Positions 42,440 to 53,919 of a stretch of DNA of 64,000 bases are shown one piece after another. The notes beneath the pieces were generated by a model. It was given only the letters and a program-made list of their open reading frames with translations. It was not told where the DNA came from and searched no databases. The position numbers were made by a program, and so were the translations under genes. Location of the stretch: NCBI GenBank assembly GCA_009809945.1, contig WTPW01000625.1, positions 1-64,000 on the forward strand, written 5' to 3'. How positions within the stretch are numbered: the stretch's first letter is position 1; every line of letters begins with the position of its first letter. The stretch is from Gigaspora margarita (taxonomy: Eukaryota; Glomeromycota; Glomeromycetes; Diversisporales; Gigasporaceae).

Positions 42440-42890
42440 TTATTGGGCTATAGTTTCATTGTTTGCTTGTGAAGTAGAAGTAGTGTTCAATAGTTCATAT
42501 TCCTTTCTTTTACTAACCAATTTTTTTTTCTTTTCATATAGTCGTGTCGTTAGATGATCGTTTCATCGTTTGCTGATAGTGTCATTTTAGTGCTATCGTT
42601 GCATCATTGGTATCACTGTAATTAGTTATTGATGCTGTACGGCCTTTTTATAATCGCTTTATTGGGCTGTCATTTTATCGTTTGCTGGTAGAGTCATGTT
42701 CAGTGCTTCGTATTGCTTTTCTTTCTTCATTAACCAGTTGTTTCTTTTTTACAGTCGCATCATTAGATTGTTGCTTCGTCGTTTGCTAGTGGAGTTGTAT
42801 TCAGTACTTAATATTGCTTTTCTTTCATTTACTAACCAGTTTTTTCTTTCTTCTTATAGTCACTGGTAGAGTTATGTTCGGTATCGCTGT
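42440..42890. repeat. Diverged tandem repeat of ~120-bp units
   Basis: TTCTTTTACTAACCA followed by a T-rich tract, then TATAGTCGTGTCGTTAGAT-like and TTTCATCGTTTGCTG phrases, occurs about three times (near 42500, 42720, 42830). The ORFs across this stretch (42222-42557 and 42814-43071) read the repeat and have no domain. Confidence 0.5.
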
Positions 42891-43586
42891 TTCCTGGTGG
42901 TCATCGTTCATTAGTGGTGTCGTATATTCGCTATTATGGAGTTGTTCCAATATTGCAATTTTTGGAGGTGTGGAGTTATATGTCGTCAAAGTTGAGTGTG
43001 ATTTTATCATTTTAGTATTATTACTAAAGTCGTATTATGTATTCTTGTCGGGTGTTATCTTTTATGATTAAAAGTGGGCTTTCTTAATGTAAGTAAGGTT
43101 TTTGATAAGTAGACTTAGGGTTAGTGTGAGCGATTAGGTTGTGGTTAGGACAAGATAGGTTTTATATGAATTGTATTTTTTGTATAATGATGTAATAATT
43201 CAACTAAAATAATTATGATATATTTATTAATAAACCGATATTGTGTATACAGTTCGTAATTCTTGCTCCAGCAAAAATTCTCTCTTTATTAAATTTTTTT
43301 ATAGTCTGATATAATATGTCCAGACCTATTTCTGGACCTATGTTAATACGGCTAGACGATATTAATGATATTTCTAACAAATCCACATACGGCATATGTG
43401 TGTCAAGATTAATATTTTAATCGATTTATTTGGTTTCTATATAATATTGTAAATAGATCTTGAATTCTGTGAATTTGGGATCCAGAATCAACTTGAATTA
43501 TATCTTTCAATAATCATATTTTGTAAAAATCTTTTCATTAAAGACAAGTTTAATGACCAAATAAGTTTCTTGAAAAAAAAACATTG

Positions 43587-43781
43587 CCTGGGTATAATAA
43601 GTATATGTTATTGTTCACTTTGTGGACAATAACCAAAAAATCAATTTCAGATCAGATGATCGAATAATAATAGAATGGCCACTGGCTGCTTCGCAGCCAG
43701 TGGCCATTCCATTATTATTTGATCATTTGATCTGGAATTGATTATGTCCATTTCGCGAATAATAACTAACTTATTCCCAGG
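43587..43781. mobile_element. 195-bp palindromic MITE with a perfect central hairpin
   Basis: Outer arms CCTGGGTATAATAAGTATAT and the inverse of CCTGGGAATAAGTTAG enclose mirrored TCAATTTCAGATCAGATGAT/TGATCTGGAATTGA segments. The centre (43673-43709) is a perfect 17-bp stem with a three-base loop, built from GAATGGCCACTGGCTGC and its complement. No ORF. A target duplication is not clear. Confidence 0.75.
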
Positions 43782-43799
43782 TTCTTATTATACTTCTAT

Positions 43800-44670
43800 A
43801 CTATTTCTTCAAAGTAAAGTTGCGTATTTCATAAAGTTTAGCCTATTACAAATTACAAACCATCTTTTGTTTTTCTCTTTCTTTACTCTCTTTCTTTTTC
43901 CTTTTTTTTTTTAGCCAACGACTTTTACTCTTTGTTTGTAACTAATAGTTTAAAAAATTCGTATATCATTAAAAAATAAAAAAAAGATATATAATCAAAA
44001 AGAATTATGAAAATTCTGTAGCAGCCCGAATCTGAATCTGGGCAATAATCGAGAAGAAATAGTATGAAATATAAATAAAGAACCAGTGAATAATTATTTT
44101 GTCAGATTTATTTTAAGAATGCTATACTTATAGTCTTGGATTAGGTATTAACAGATGCACATTGTAAGAACATCATATAAATAATATAAGTGCTACCAAG
44201 TGAAAATAAAACTTTCAAGAGTTTCGTCTGGTACATTATCTAATTGAAATCCCAAAATCTTATTTTCTCCTGGCAGCACTCATCTAATGGGTTTCAAAAT
44301 TAACAAATAAATGCTGTATTCCAAAAAGAGGTAGGATTTTTTCAATAGCATTTTTATTATGTTGAATTATAAATCAAAAAAATAAAATAAGCTTGATTTT
44401 ATTTAAACCCAATGTAAATGATCTAAATAAATGAAATAATATTCATAAATAGTTTGTTTATACATGTTAAGAGAATAAATGTATCAAATATTAAAAATAT
44501 CAAAAATAAAGTGCCAAAAAATAAAAGTTTTGAGTTACCTTGGTGCTTGTTCATAGATAAGAAGTACTTTATATATATTCATATTTGTATCCATTGACAG
44601 TACTAGGTGGATTGGTGGGCTGTTTCTAAACAAGTAAAAATTAGTGGTACCTAGGGTCTCCATTAGCAGG
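43800..44670. other. AT-rich stretch, nothing recognised
   Basis: Only short ORFs and A/T-rich sequence; no inverted-repeat ends or tandem structure detected by eye. Confidence 0.3.
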
Positions 44671-44674
44671 TAGA

Positions 44675-44895
44675 GTAGATTTTGTTAACAGGTAAGTTGG
44701 ATCTTGAAATTAGAGCAAGTTTGTTGTTAATTAATGGGTTGGGTGGTTAGTTCTTAACTAATGGGAGAGTGGGTTGGGTAATTAGTAAGAGGGTTTGGCA
44801 AGAGGGTTAGTTGGGTAATTAACAGAAGGATTAGTTGGGTAATAAGTAGAAGAAGAGTTGGTTGAGTATTTAGCAAAAGGGTTGAAAGTGTAGTT
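44675..44895. repeat. Degenerate minisatellite of GGGTTAGTTGGGTAATTAG-like units
   Basis: About eight imperfect units of roughly 25-30 bases (GGTTGGGTGGTTAGTTC, GGTTGGGTAATTAGTAAGAG, GGTTAGTTGGGTAATTAAC, GATTAGTTGGGTAATAAGTAG). G but almost no C on this strand. Confidence 0.6.
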
Positions 44896-45084
44896 TAAAG
44901 TTTGGAATCATGAAGAATTTAATTAAATCGTGAAATTTTATCAATTTAAATAAAAAATCTGCACATTTACAAATCGGGATTTTTATTAATTAAAATGTGT
45001 CATATTAACTTAATAATTGTAGATCATTTTATCCGGTTGACTCGCGTATCATCAATTAATACAAAACCTACTTAATATTCTAGT

Positions 45085-45540
45085 ACACATAGTATTTAGT
45101 TAAGGTTGAGTTATTAGCATAAAGCATTCTGCTATGGAACACTTGCTATTTTAGTAATCATAATATGTAGTTAAGATTGAGTTAGTTGCATTAATTACTA
45201 TAAAAAATTCTATTGCAAAACTTACTATTTTAGTAAAACACAGCAGTTAAAGTTTATATAAGTTACTGTTAAAAATTCTGCTACAGAACTTGCTTACTAA
45301 TATAAAACACAATTTTTAGGTTGAGTTGGTTTGAATTGAAATTTTTGTGTAAAAAATAATTGCTATTCCAGTAACATATTGTAATATATAGTTAGGGTTG
45401 AATTAGTTTGTATTGGAATTATCATGATTTCTAAGTTATTGTAAAAATCCTATTACTAGTTATTGTAAAAATTATATTACAAAACTTATTATTCCATGAT
45501 ATACAGAATATGGTTACTACTAAATTTTATTAATATTATT
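45085..45540. repeat. Diverged tandem array, ~75-110-bp units
   Basis: About five units, each with GTTAAGGTTGAGTTA-like, ATTACTATAAAAAATTCT-like and ACTTACTATTTTAGTAA-like phrases (near 45098, 45167, 45245, 45313, 45390). No coding potential. Confidence 0.6.
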
Positions 45541-46400
45541 CATATTTTAGCTCCCTAATATTAAAACATAGTATAATTAATATATAAAAGTTGATTTTAA
45601 AAATTGTAAAATGGTCTCAACTTTATATATTGATAATCAATTCATAATAAAATTAATGTGAATAATCAAAATGTTACAATAATTGCAGATGATTATTGTA
45701 ATTGTCATAATCATCTTACATATATCAATATAAGTTTTGCATATTCTGGTTATATTTTCCCCAATATGACCAATCAAAACATTAAAGTATACAAACCTAT
45801 ATATAACAATTAGATAATTGTACTAATAAAAAATAGTTAAATAACAAACTTTGAATTAATATTAGTTTTAGAGAACATCTGTGACTGGCTTAACCACATA
45901 AATATATGGCCTGTTTATGCCAATCTGAGTAGTACATAAATGCAAATTTAGCAAAACCATGTTTCACAAACATGAAATTAGCATATAAGTGTATAAAAAA
46001 ATTAAGCAGTAAAGATTGGCTTAGCAAAAATGAAATATTGCAGAACTTCTTTAAATTTTACTGATTATCAATTTATCTAAGCAGTAAAAAATCCAATGAA
46101 AAAAATTTAAACTAAAACATAATGAAGAATATTGCAATATATTTATAAAAAAACACATATTGTTTCAATAAATTATTAAAAAAATATATATACTCATTTA
46201 CAAGCACAACCACAATTTGTTCTATTGTACTGCACTACTCTGTACTGCTCTGCTCTTCACAAGAGCAAGAGCAAGCACAAGCACAATAGACTGTATACAT
46301 TACTTTCAAATCTGTAAGATAGTAAATTTCTTTATTTAGGGATCTTTTTTGTTATAAATAGTTAATAGCATTAGCTAATATAAGCAGCATGTGCAAATTT
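45541..46400. other. AT-rich stretch with a short CTGCTCT/AGAGCA palindromic run
   Basis: Mostly unremarkable. Near 46220-46290 TACTGCACTACTCTGTACTG and GCTCTGCTCTTCACAAGAGC lead into AAGAGCAAGCACAAGCAC, a small region of inverted GAGCA/TGCTC words. No gene. Confidence 0.3.
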
Positions 46401-46401
46401 A

Positions 46402-46545
46402 GGGGTCAGCTAAAGCAAATTAATTCAATATATGATCTATACATTATATAAATTACATTCTTGAGATTTTTATAACTTTCTAACAAAAATACATCAAAAA
46501 GATAACCCTAACCCTAACAAATTTTCATCTGCTTTAGTTGATCCT
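46402..46545. mobile_element. 144-bp hAT-like MITE (GGGGTCAGCTAAAGC family, copy 1), exact 8-bp duplication
   Basis: Ends GGGGTCAGCTAAAGC and the inverse complement of AGGATCAACTAAAGC are flanked by identical CAAATTTA (46394-46401 and 46546-46553). The interior carries TACATTCTTGAGATTTTTAT and CATCAAAAAGATAACCCTAA, which reappear with changes in the copy at 54436-54572. Confidence 0.8.
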
Positions 46546-46689
46546 CAAATTTAGTAAAATTGTGGTTTGCAAACTTGAAATCAGCATATAATGGTGTTAA
46601 TAAATTTTCTTTTTTACCTTTTTTTATAAAATAGACTTCATTATTGCTATATTTAGAAATCAATTTTTAAATCGATTGACTTCTAACTT

Positions 46690-48460
46690 TATTGATTTAT
46701 TTTTTAATTTTAGCAAAAAATAGGCAAAAGAAGTTATACCAATGCTTTTACTAACACAGAAATTCTCAACTTGCAATGAATTTTATATGTAGAAAATACT
46801 AAAAAGTACACTTTAAAGTAGTTGCATTCTATTGACAAATTTCAAGAAACTATTGGTATGAAAAAAAGTATTGAAAAAATTGAAAACCCAATGGAATTGG
46901 ATGACTTTCTTTGCAGATTCTTGCCTGGTTAAAACATTTGGATAGCAAAGACTACAAAGTAGAAGTATCACAATTGTTTGCTTCTGTGGCTCGATACTTG
47001 AAAAAACAGCAAAAATAAGCTGTGCAAATTATAGGATTATTACTATTTTAGAAAGTGTTGAGAATTCTTGATGAGAAAATAAAGAAGCTTCAGAATACAG
47101 GTTTGGAAGAAACTGATCAAGTATCTGCATTAAGTTCTGAAGAAATTGTGCAAATTCTTGATCATGAAAGAATTAAAATCAATACAAATGAGGACTTGGT
47201 GAGACAGGGTTTTTTTGACTACTGCTTCTCTGTGGTCTTTATAGTAGCAATCCTGAAAGAATTAACTTCAAGGATTTATTACATTATAATAATAGTGTGC
47301 TTTATTTGATATTCAATTATGAGAAGAATAATTAATGTGGCCATTAAAATACAATAAATATGAGAAAAATTCTGTTCAAAAGATACCTATTCTGCCAGTA
47401 ATTGGTTTAAACCTATACAAAATATATTGCAAATTATATTATTACTAGAGTTGTTGGTGAAACTAGTTAGTTTCACCAGGACCATCAGTGCACCAATGGT
47501 GCACTAATAGTGCACTGTTGAAGATTTGATTTTTTTATAATAATCAGTGCACCAGTTTTGGTGCACCAGTCTCAGTGCACTATGGTGCACTATTGAAGAT
47601 TAGTTTCATCTGCAACTCTAATCATTACATCCTGTGAGTACTTGTATATCACTCTTTTTAGAGACTATACAAGCAACAAAGGCTTTATAACATTTATTGA
47701 TTGAATTTTTTTATTTTTATTAATGAATTTTTTTGTTGTTTACTAGATATAAAATAAAAATTTGGTTCAAAAAAACCAGATGGGTATAAACAAGTTGAAC
47801 ACAATGATAGCAAAAAGAGCAGAACTAATAGGCATTAATCTTAATAATAGTTGAAAGTTAGCAACAACTTTCTAAGATATATGCCAATTCAAAGGTTGAA
47901 AGATCTGAAGTTCCAGAAGATAAATGCATAAAATTAACTGAGTATTATAGTAGAGAAAAAATTCAGGTTCAGTATATAGTAGTTCAAATATAGTTAAAAC
48001 TTAGAAATATATCAATATTAATTCCTCTAGATCTTGATGTTATTCTATACAAAGAATTCAATTATTTTTTTAGAGATACCAAGAATTATTTGAATTTTAA
48101 AGAAGATGAAAATAAAGGTATTTGAGAATTTTAATGTTTAATTTTAATACTTCTATTTTTTTTTTATTACTATTACATTTTAAATTAGAAGAATAACAAT
48201 CTAAAGTACTACATGAAGCACTAGCTGAATCACTATTTGAATCATTACCTGAATTACCACCTCTGATGCATTATCACAACTATTACTAAAACAATTGCTA
48301 AAACTATTGCAAAAATAGTTGCTAAAACTACTAAATATATCAAAAATGTATGCACCATTCAAATTATCTTTCAAAAAGCCAAATATTCCTCCTGAAATTC
48401 CAAAAACATCTGAGATTTGGAAGCCATCATGAATTCTTTAGCCTTCATTATTGGGACCTT
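46690..48460 (+). pseudogene. Crypton-type tyrosine recombinase relic (DUF3504-like)
   Basis: The coding-like order is a stretch near 46785-46830 resembling an N-terminal helix (VENTKKYTLK), ENPMELDDFLCRFLPG near 46885, and then the longest open part LRILDEKIKKLQNTGLEETD followed by QVSALSSEEIVQILDHERIK (47058-47200). Weaker text ending NNSVLYLIFNYEKNN follows (to 47330). After a MITE, QMGINKLNTMIAKRAELIGI and KLATTF appear (47778-47870), with SEVPEDKCIKLTEYYSR near 47910. This order fits Crypton-like tyrosine recombinases common in these fungi (from memory). The position expected for a catalytic Arg (before KLATTF) is a stop. A proline-rich tail (SFKKPNIPPEIPKTSE) ends near 48430. Confidence 0.55.
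47446..47620. mobile_element. 175-bp hAT-type MITE (GGTGCACC family, copy 2) inside the Crypton relic
   Basis: Same ends and palindromic GTGCACC interior as 42195-42369 but in opposite orientation (TAGAGTTGTTGGTGAAACTA at the left). Flanks ATTATTAC (47438-47445) and ATCATTAC (47621-47628) match at seven of eight bases. It separates the two recognisable halves of the recombinase relic. Confidence 0.8.
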
Positions 48461-48680
48461 CTGCACAATAAAGATTGCATTTGGGTAATATTTCTAACTG
48501 TATTAACTTATAATAATATTAGAAATAATAAAAGTAAAATAAACAATTTAGAAGTTCATATTATTTCTACTCCATTTTTTAAAAAAATATATACTTTTTT
48601 AAATGTATTTTTTTTAAAAAAATGTAATTTTTATTTATTGAAACAAATAATCTATACACTTGCAATTTTAAAAAATCAGT

Positions 48681-48901
48681 ATTTTTAATATTATTCAATT
48701 AGTCTATATAAAATTATATTTTTATTTAGACTAGTAAAAATAATCTAAAAAAAAACACAGGTTGTATATAGTATCCATGGAATAAAATTTTTATTCCATG
48801 GTACTATGTAGCAATCTGTGCTTTTTTTTCTAGATTATTTCTACTAGTCTATATGAAAATTATGATTTATATAAATTGATTAAAGTAATACCAAAAATAC
48901 T
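48681..48901. repeat. 220-bp imperfect palindrome
   Basis: The arms are mirrored around an AATAAAATTTTTATT centre. ATTTAGACTAGTAAAAATAA and GTATCCATGGAATAAAA on the left return as TTTTATTCCATGGTACTA and TTATTTCTACTAGTCTAT on the right. This is a hairpin-forming MITE-like element; its exact ends and any duplication are unclear. Confidence 0.6.
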
Positions 48902-48961
48902 ATTTTTTTTAAAATTTTATGTATATTGTACAATATTTATTTCAATCAAATAAAAAGAAAA

Positions 48962-49390
48962 TCTATTTGGCACACCTGTAACACATTATGGCCCATAAGG
49001 TCTTAAGGCCTTATTAATATTAAAGTAAAATTAATATAGAATTATGAGAGGATCATTTTTGTACAATAGGTGTTATTATAGTAAAATTTTAAGTTATAAA
49101 TGTGTTGTGGAGTGCAACAAATAGATTCCTCCAAATAAAAATTATATATTTTTTTAAAAAAAGGAAAAATGTATTTGTTGCACTCTGCAACACGCCTTTT
49201 TTGTCACAGGTATATTTATAACTCAAAATTTTACTAAGATAACACCTACTGCACTTCTAACAAAAAATGATCCTCTCACAATTCTGTATTAATTTTAATC
49301 CTAATTTTAATTTAACTTTATTTTAACATTAATAAGGCCTTAAGGCCTTATGGGCTAGTAACGTGTTGCAGGGTAACAAATACTTTTTTT
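48962..49390. mobile_element. ~430-bp foldback element with CCATAAGGCCTTAAGGCC arms
   Basis: The left arm (CCCATAAGGTCTTAAGGCC, ATTATGAGAGGATCATTTTT, GTGTTGTGGAGTGCAACAAA) is repeated inverted on the right (TTTGTTGCACTCTGCAACAC, AAAAAATGATCCTCTCACAA, GGCCTTAAGGCCTTATGGG). Each arm is about 200 bases, so nearly the whole element is a stem. It lies between a hairpin and the Tc1 relic. No ORF. Confidence 0.7.
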
Positions 49391-49534
49391 TAAAAAAAAT
49401 ATACATTTTAAGAGTATTTTTTTTAAAAAAAATAGTAGTGGATATAGTAATGAACTTTTTATCTGTTATTGTTTATTTTTATTGTTTATTTTAATTTCAT
49501 TATTTCTAATATTTTTATAAGTTCAGAAGTTATA

Positions 49535-50777
49535 CAGTACTAGCAGAAAATTTGACACTTTTTTTTTTAGAAATCATGTGATAAAATTTTAAATCACATT
49601 ACACCAATATAAAATAATATTGTTACATGATTTACAGATATATAATTAGTAATTTGTAATATTATGAATCTTTGTTTTTCTCATGAGTGACTTTTTTTAA
49701 GAGAAATATACTTTGGTTAAGTTCCTGTGAGGATACAGTTATAACAAAGTCTCTATATTGCAAAAAATCACTGAATACCCCCTAAAAACTTTGTATAGAT
49801 GGACTGCTCAACTCACTAAAACAGGTGATATCAAGCTCGGTGAACATACAAATTATCTACGACTTCTTGGCTCTGAACAAAAAAAGCATTTTGACAAAAT
49901 AGCAAAACAAAACAAAACTATGACAAGTATCAAACTAACAGAAGTCCTTAACAACACTTATCTCAGACTAAATATTGCTCCAAGAACAGTTAGAAAGAAA
50001 CTTCAGCACCTTGGTTACCAAGTTACAGTTCTTGTGCTGTTCCTCTCCTCAAAAAAGAGGCTATTATCCATCGTATCTTCTGGGCATGTAAGTATTAAAG
50101 AAGAAGGTGGAATACTACTGTTTTTTCTGATGAAGCAACCTTCCAATTGTTCTGAAATATGCTCAAGTTTTAGTACAAGCCTGATAAACTAGTATCAACA
50201 CAAGTAAGGTTCATGTTTGAAGAGCATTTTGTGAAAAGAAAATTGTTGGTTTTTATGCATTTACTGGCATTATAAACAGTGAACAATATCATGAGATTTT
50301 GACAAACCATTTGTTTGATCAAGCACCTGAGGTTCTGGAAAACAATTGGTTATTTCAACAAGATAATGATCCTAAGCATACTGCCAAAGCAACAAAAGTT
50401 TTTTACAAGCTTGGTATCCAAAAGTTCTCAATTGGCCTTTCTCATTCTCTGACCTTAACCCAATTGAAAATCTCTGGGTAATTATGAAGAAAGGGTGAAA
50501 ATAAAATGAATTTCTTGGTCCATGCAAAAGAAACAATATCAAATAATTAGTTTGTATCAATTATCAAGGAGGAATAGCATCAAATTAACAAACTATTATG
50601 CTATAATTTAGCAACCTCTATGCATGGATGCCTGTATTAATTATAGAACAGAGTGGGCATACAATTAAGTCAAATGTATGTTTTAAACTAGCTGTAGTTA
50701 AAATTTTATCAAATTTTAATGCAATTTTGATATGCTGTGCCATATCACATGAGTGTTATAATCTTCTGCTAGTATAG
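49535..50777 (+). mobile_element. Tc1/mariner transposon relic, 1.24 kb
   Basis: Inverted ends CAGTACTAGCAGAA (left) and the inverse of CTATACTAGCAGAA (right) are followed inward by related TTGACACT/ATAACACT and ATCATGTGATA phrases. TA precedes the left end. Between them lies a mutated Tc1-family transposase gene on the plus strand (about 49700-50520). Length and layout are typical of Tc1 elements. Confidence 0.75.
49700..50520 (+). pseudogene. Tc1-family DD34E transposase, pseudogene
   Basis: The N-terminal helix-turn-helix region (ITEYPLKTLYRWTAQLTKTG) is followed by SIKLTEVLNNTYLRLNIAPR and TVRKKLQHLGYQ. The catalytic core then appears in pieces across frames: FSDEATFQLF (first Asp, about 50129), GIINSEQYHEI and NHLFDQAPEVL, WLFQQDNDPKHTAKATK (second Asp, about 50362) and NPIENLW (Glu, about 50466). 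The last two acidic residues are about 34 residues apart, the Tc1 DD34E spacing. Frameshifts and stops at about 50050, 50157, 50192 and 50440 abolish function. Confidence 0.8.
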
Positions 50778-50779
50778 AG

Positions 50780-52560
50780 CACAGTACCAAAAATACAGAT
50801 AAAGATTTAAAAAGCCATTCAAAACTTGAGGACATTTCGTCCCGAAGCAATGCACCAGCAGTGCAATAAGAGTGACTGTTATTAGTGACACTGTAAATAC
50901 TCCAAAAAGTATTAAGAAATAGTTGCTCTTATATGTATTATCATATGCAATCATGTCATAGAAGCACATATATTGCCATTTTTGTATTGCATATACCCAG
51001 ATTATATTTTAGTCAATTGTTACTATCCAGTTTGAATTTATATGAAAATTCAGGATCATTTTTATGTTTCTGTTAGAGGAGGAGAAGAAAATCATGGGCT
51101 TGAAATTCACTATGTGATATGTAATTAGCAACAATCAAATTATATAGATCCTTTATTATCTACTTCTTTACTATTGGTTCGTACTTAATTGTAAAAAAAA
51201 ACTGACTTTGTGGTATTGATATTCCTGCTTTTCTCATAGTAAAAATTTTCTCCTTAATAAAGGCTAGTATTTTATGGTTAACAGGTGAAATGTGCACAAG
51301 TTGAGATAGAATAAATGACTTATTATGGTATAAATTGACTTGTTAGATGTAATATTTATTATTCACTAGGTTATAATTGAGACAAACAGACCATGGACAG
51401 TTACATTTCTTTAATTTTTTATTTCTGCTTTTTTTATTTGGATTCTTAGGTTTAGGTTGAACATGCTAGTGTGATCACAAACAAAAACTTGAGTAGAACA
51501 CAAGCCATCACTGTGATTGTTGCCTTTTAGTAAAATACTTTAAACTTACTTGTTTTAGCATATTGATTAGCAACATATTTGAAGACCTCAAGAAAGGCAT
51601 AATTCTAGTCATACTGAAAAAGCAAGCTACTTGGTTCCAATGGGGTCTCTAGTTCTAATATGTTTTTTTTTGGGTTCTAGTGGGGATAGGATTTTGGGTT
51701 CTAATGTTAATATAATTTCAGGTTCTAGTAGGATTAGGGTTTCAGGTTCTATTAGAGTTAGGGTTTCAGGTTCTAATGTGTTTTTAGGTTCTAATTGAGT
51801 TGAAGTTTCAGATTCATAGTCTTTTTCGTAGCAAGTAGGTTGATTTGAAACAGCTTTTTAAAATATTAGAGATGATTATTAGTCTTTTGTACAATCATTG
51901 ACATTTTTAAATGACTAAACCCTTACTATAAACTTGTAACATTACTTTCTGTTGTGTTTTGGCTATTGTTAATCTTGATTTTTTAAGTCCAACAGACTTT
52001 GGTTTGAAACTTTTGTTGCCTTATTGGGTCATTTGGTTTCTTCATTTATTTCAAATGCCAATGAATATTGGTTTAAAATTTTATACAATCATACTATATT
52101 GAACTTATAGATCTTATTAATAGGTTGAAAGGTTTTTCCTTGCTTTTAAACAATGTAATAAAAATTCAAAGCTTAGTTTATACTGAGTATATTAAGTATT
52201 TATATATCTAGGTTCAAGTCTAAAAAGAGACGACCATACTTCTTTCTGATTTCTAAAATTTTTGTTTTTTTGAACTGTTTTGAAGGCGTTAATACAGGGT
52301 AAATAAGAAAAATTTTGTTTGCATTGTTTTTATGCATACAAAAAAATTCTTATATACATAAATCTTTGTAACAGGTAACACACATACAATAGCAGGTGGT
52401 ATAGTATGTCAAGACAATCGATCAAGATGATTCAGCTCTTTAGTCTTTAATTTGGAGATACAGATTACTGATTGAAGCTTCATCACATGATATTTGCGTG
52501 TTTTGATTGGTCCACAGGTCAGAGATATATAAGTTATATATCTCTAACCAGAGATGCTTA
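50780..52560. repeat. AT-rich region containing a GGTTCTAGTAGGGTTAGGGTT minisatellite
   Basis: Between about 51635 and 51830 units like GGTTCTAGTAGGATTAGGG followed by TTTCA recur six or seven times, about 28 bases each. The rest of the stretch shows only short ORFs and no recognisable gene. The GTTAGGGTTT-like core is not a telomere array, since units are long and degenerate. Confidence 0.45.
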
Positions 52561-52576
52561 GAATTTCTTATAAAAC

Positions 52577-53168
52577 TTAATTTTTTATTAAGTAAACTAA
52601 ACTTAGTTACTAAACAAAATTTGTTTAGCATAAAAAATTATATATATTTTAAAAATTTAAATTTTTAAAAAAAATATTCATGAAATTACTAAATATAATA
52701 ATAATTTACTATATTTTAGAAATTTGTTGATTTTAAATTTAATAATTTAACTTTATATTTAATAATAGATGATTGCTATTTGTACATCATGTGTATGTAC
52801 ACACATATATTGATATCTTAAAATCCTGATTATATAATAGCTTTTGGGCTCCAACAAAAAATATTCCTTGCAAAATTTTAGTATAAACTATAACTCTTCT
52901 AACCCTAAAGCCACTCTTACCCTAACCTTAATCAATACTAAAAAATACTAGTTTTTTGTTTATAATTTATAATTTATATGTTAAACAAAATTTGTAAATC
53001 AATAAATTAGGATGTGTATATACACTTGGTGTAAATTAAAAAATTTTCTTAATAATAATATTTAGGTTAAAAATTTTTATAAATTTTTAAAAATTTGAAA
53101 TTATATATAATTTATTATACTAAACAAATTTCTCATAATATTTAGTTTACTTAATAAAAAATTTTTTT
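52577..53168. mobile_element. ~590-bp long-TIR element
   Basis: The left end AATTTTTTATTAAGTAAACT leads to AACAAAATTTGTTTAGCATA. The right end mirrors it, with TATACTAAACAAATTTCTCA leading to AGTTTACTTAATAAAAAATT. Homology between the arms continues to about 100 bases through AAATTTTTAAAAATTT-type sequence. No ORF. AT-richness makes the exact boundaries uncertain. Confidence 0.55.
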
Positions 53169-53545
53169 TTAATATGATAACTAGTTTTTTTAAAAATTAC
53201 CTTAATTAACTAAAAAATTACTGCACAGAATTTTACAAACTTTTTTTATTTGAAAGCTTTATATTTAAATAATATTTTTAAAATTTTTAGCTTTATATCT
53301 TGTTTATTTAGCTCAATATAAATTTTTCAAAAGTGTCCATAATAATATGGTAGGTCACTGTAGTATTAAAATTAGGGTTAGAGTGCATATATATGTGCAA
53401 AATTAAGTGCTATAAACTTTTAATTATAAATCCAAGACTAATTTATATAATAAAATTTTAAGTTATTTAAAAGTTTTCGTTTTTGTTACACATGATCATG
53501 TGTTCTAATTGGCCGATCATATTAATCTGCGATATAGCAACCTGC

Positions 53546-53690
53546 GGAACCGGTTTTAAATATTCGAGTTTATCACATCAAAATTCAAGTTTATCACACC
53601 AAAATTCGAGTTTATTATATCAATTATTAATAATTTATGTGATAAACTCGAATTTTGATGTAATAAACTCGAATATTTAAAACCGGTTCC
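53546..53690. mobile_element. 145-bp palindromic MITE (AAACTCGAATTTTGAT family)
   Basis: It begins GGAACCGGTTTTAAATATTC and ends with the exact inverse. Inside, CGAGTTTATCACATCAAAAT-type units occur three times on the left arm and mirrored (GTGATAAACTCGAATTTTGA) on the right. AACCT occurs immediately next to both ends, perhaps part of an eroded target duplication. Confidence 0.7.
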
Positions 53691-53919
53691 AACCTCAACA
53701 ATATCCAAAAATAAAAAGGTGGTTAAAGTTTATAATTTTAACCAGGGGTTAAAATTATTAATAATGTACTAATTATATTTATAATTACTCTATTGTAACT
53801 ATATTTTATAAACAATTACAGATTCAAAGAATTCAGTAAAGTAGGTTACTATCCTGAAACTACTTTGGCGTATTGTTTGCAGCTCTCCCACGCGATTGTA
53901 TCATTGGATCCGAATGCTA

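Noticed and set aside
46505..46518. CCCTAACCCTAAC, telomere-like
   Set aside because: Only two units, inside a short MITE whose second copy has a single degenerate unit; not a telomere array.
48350..48688. 112-codon plus-strand ORF
   Set aside because: A different frame of the proline-rich Crypton tail followed by AT-rich sequence gives better coding-like text; this ORF appears accidental.
51690..51780. GTTAGGGTTT words resembling telomere repeats
   Set aside because: They are parts of ~28-bp degenerate minisatellite units, not tandem TTAGGG.
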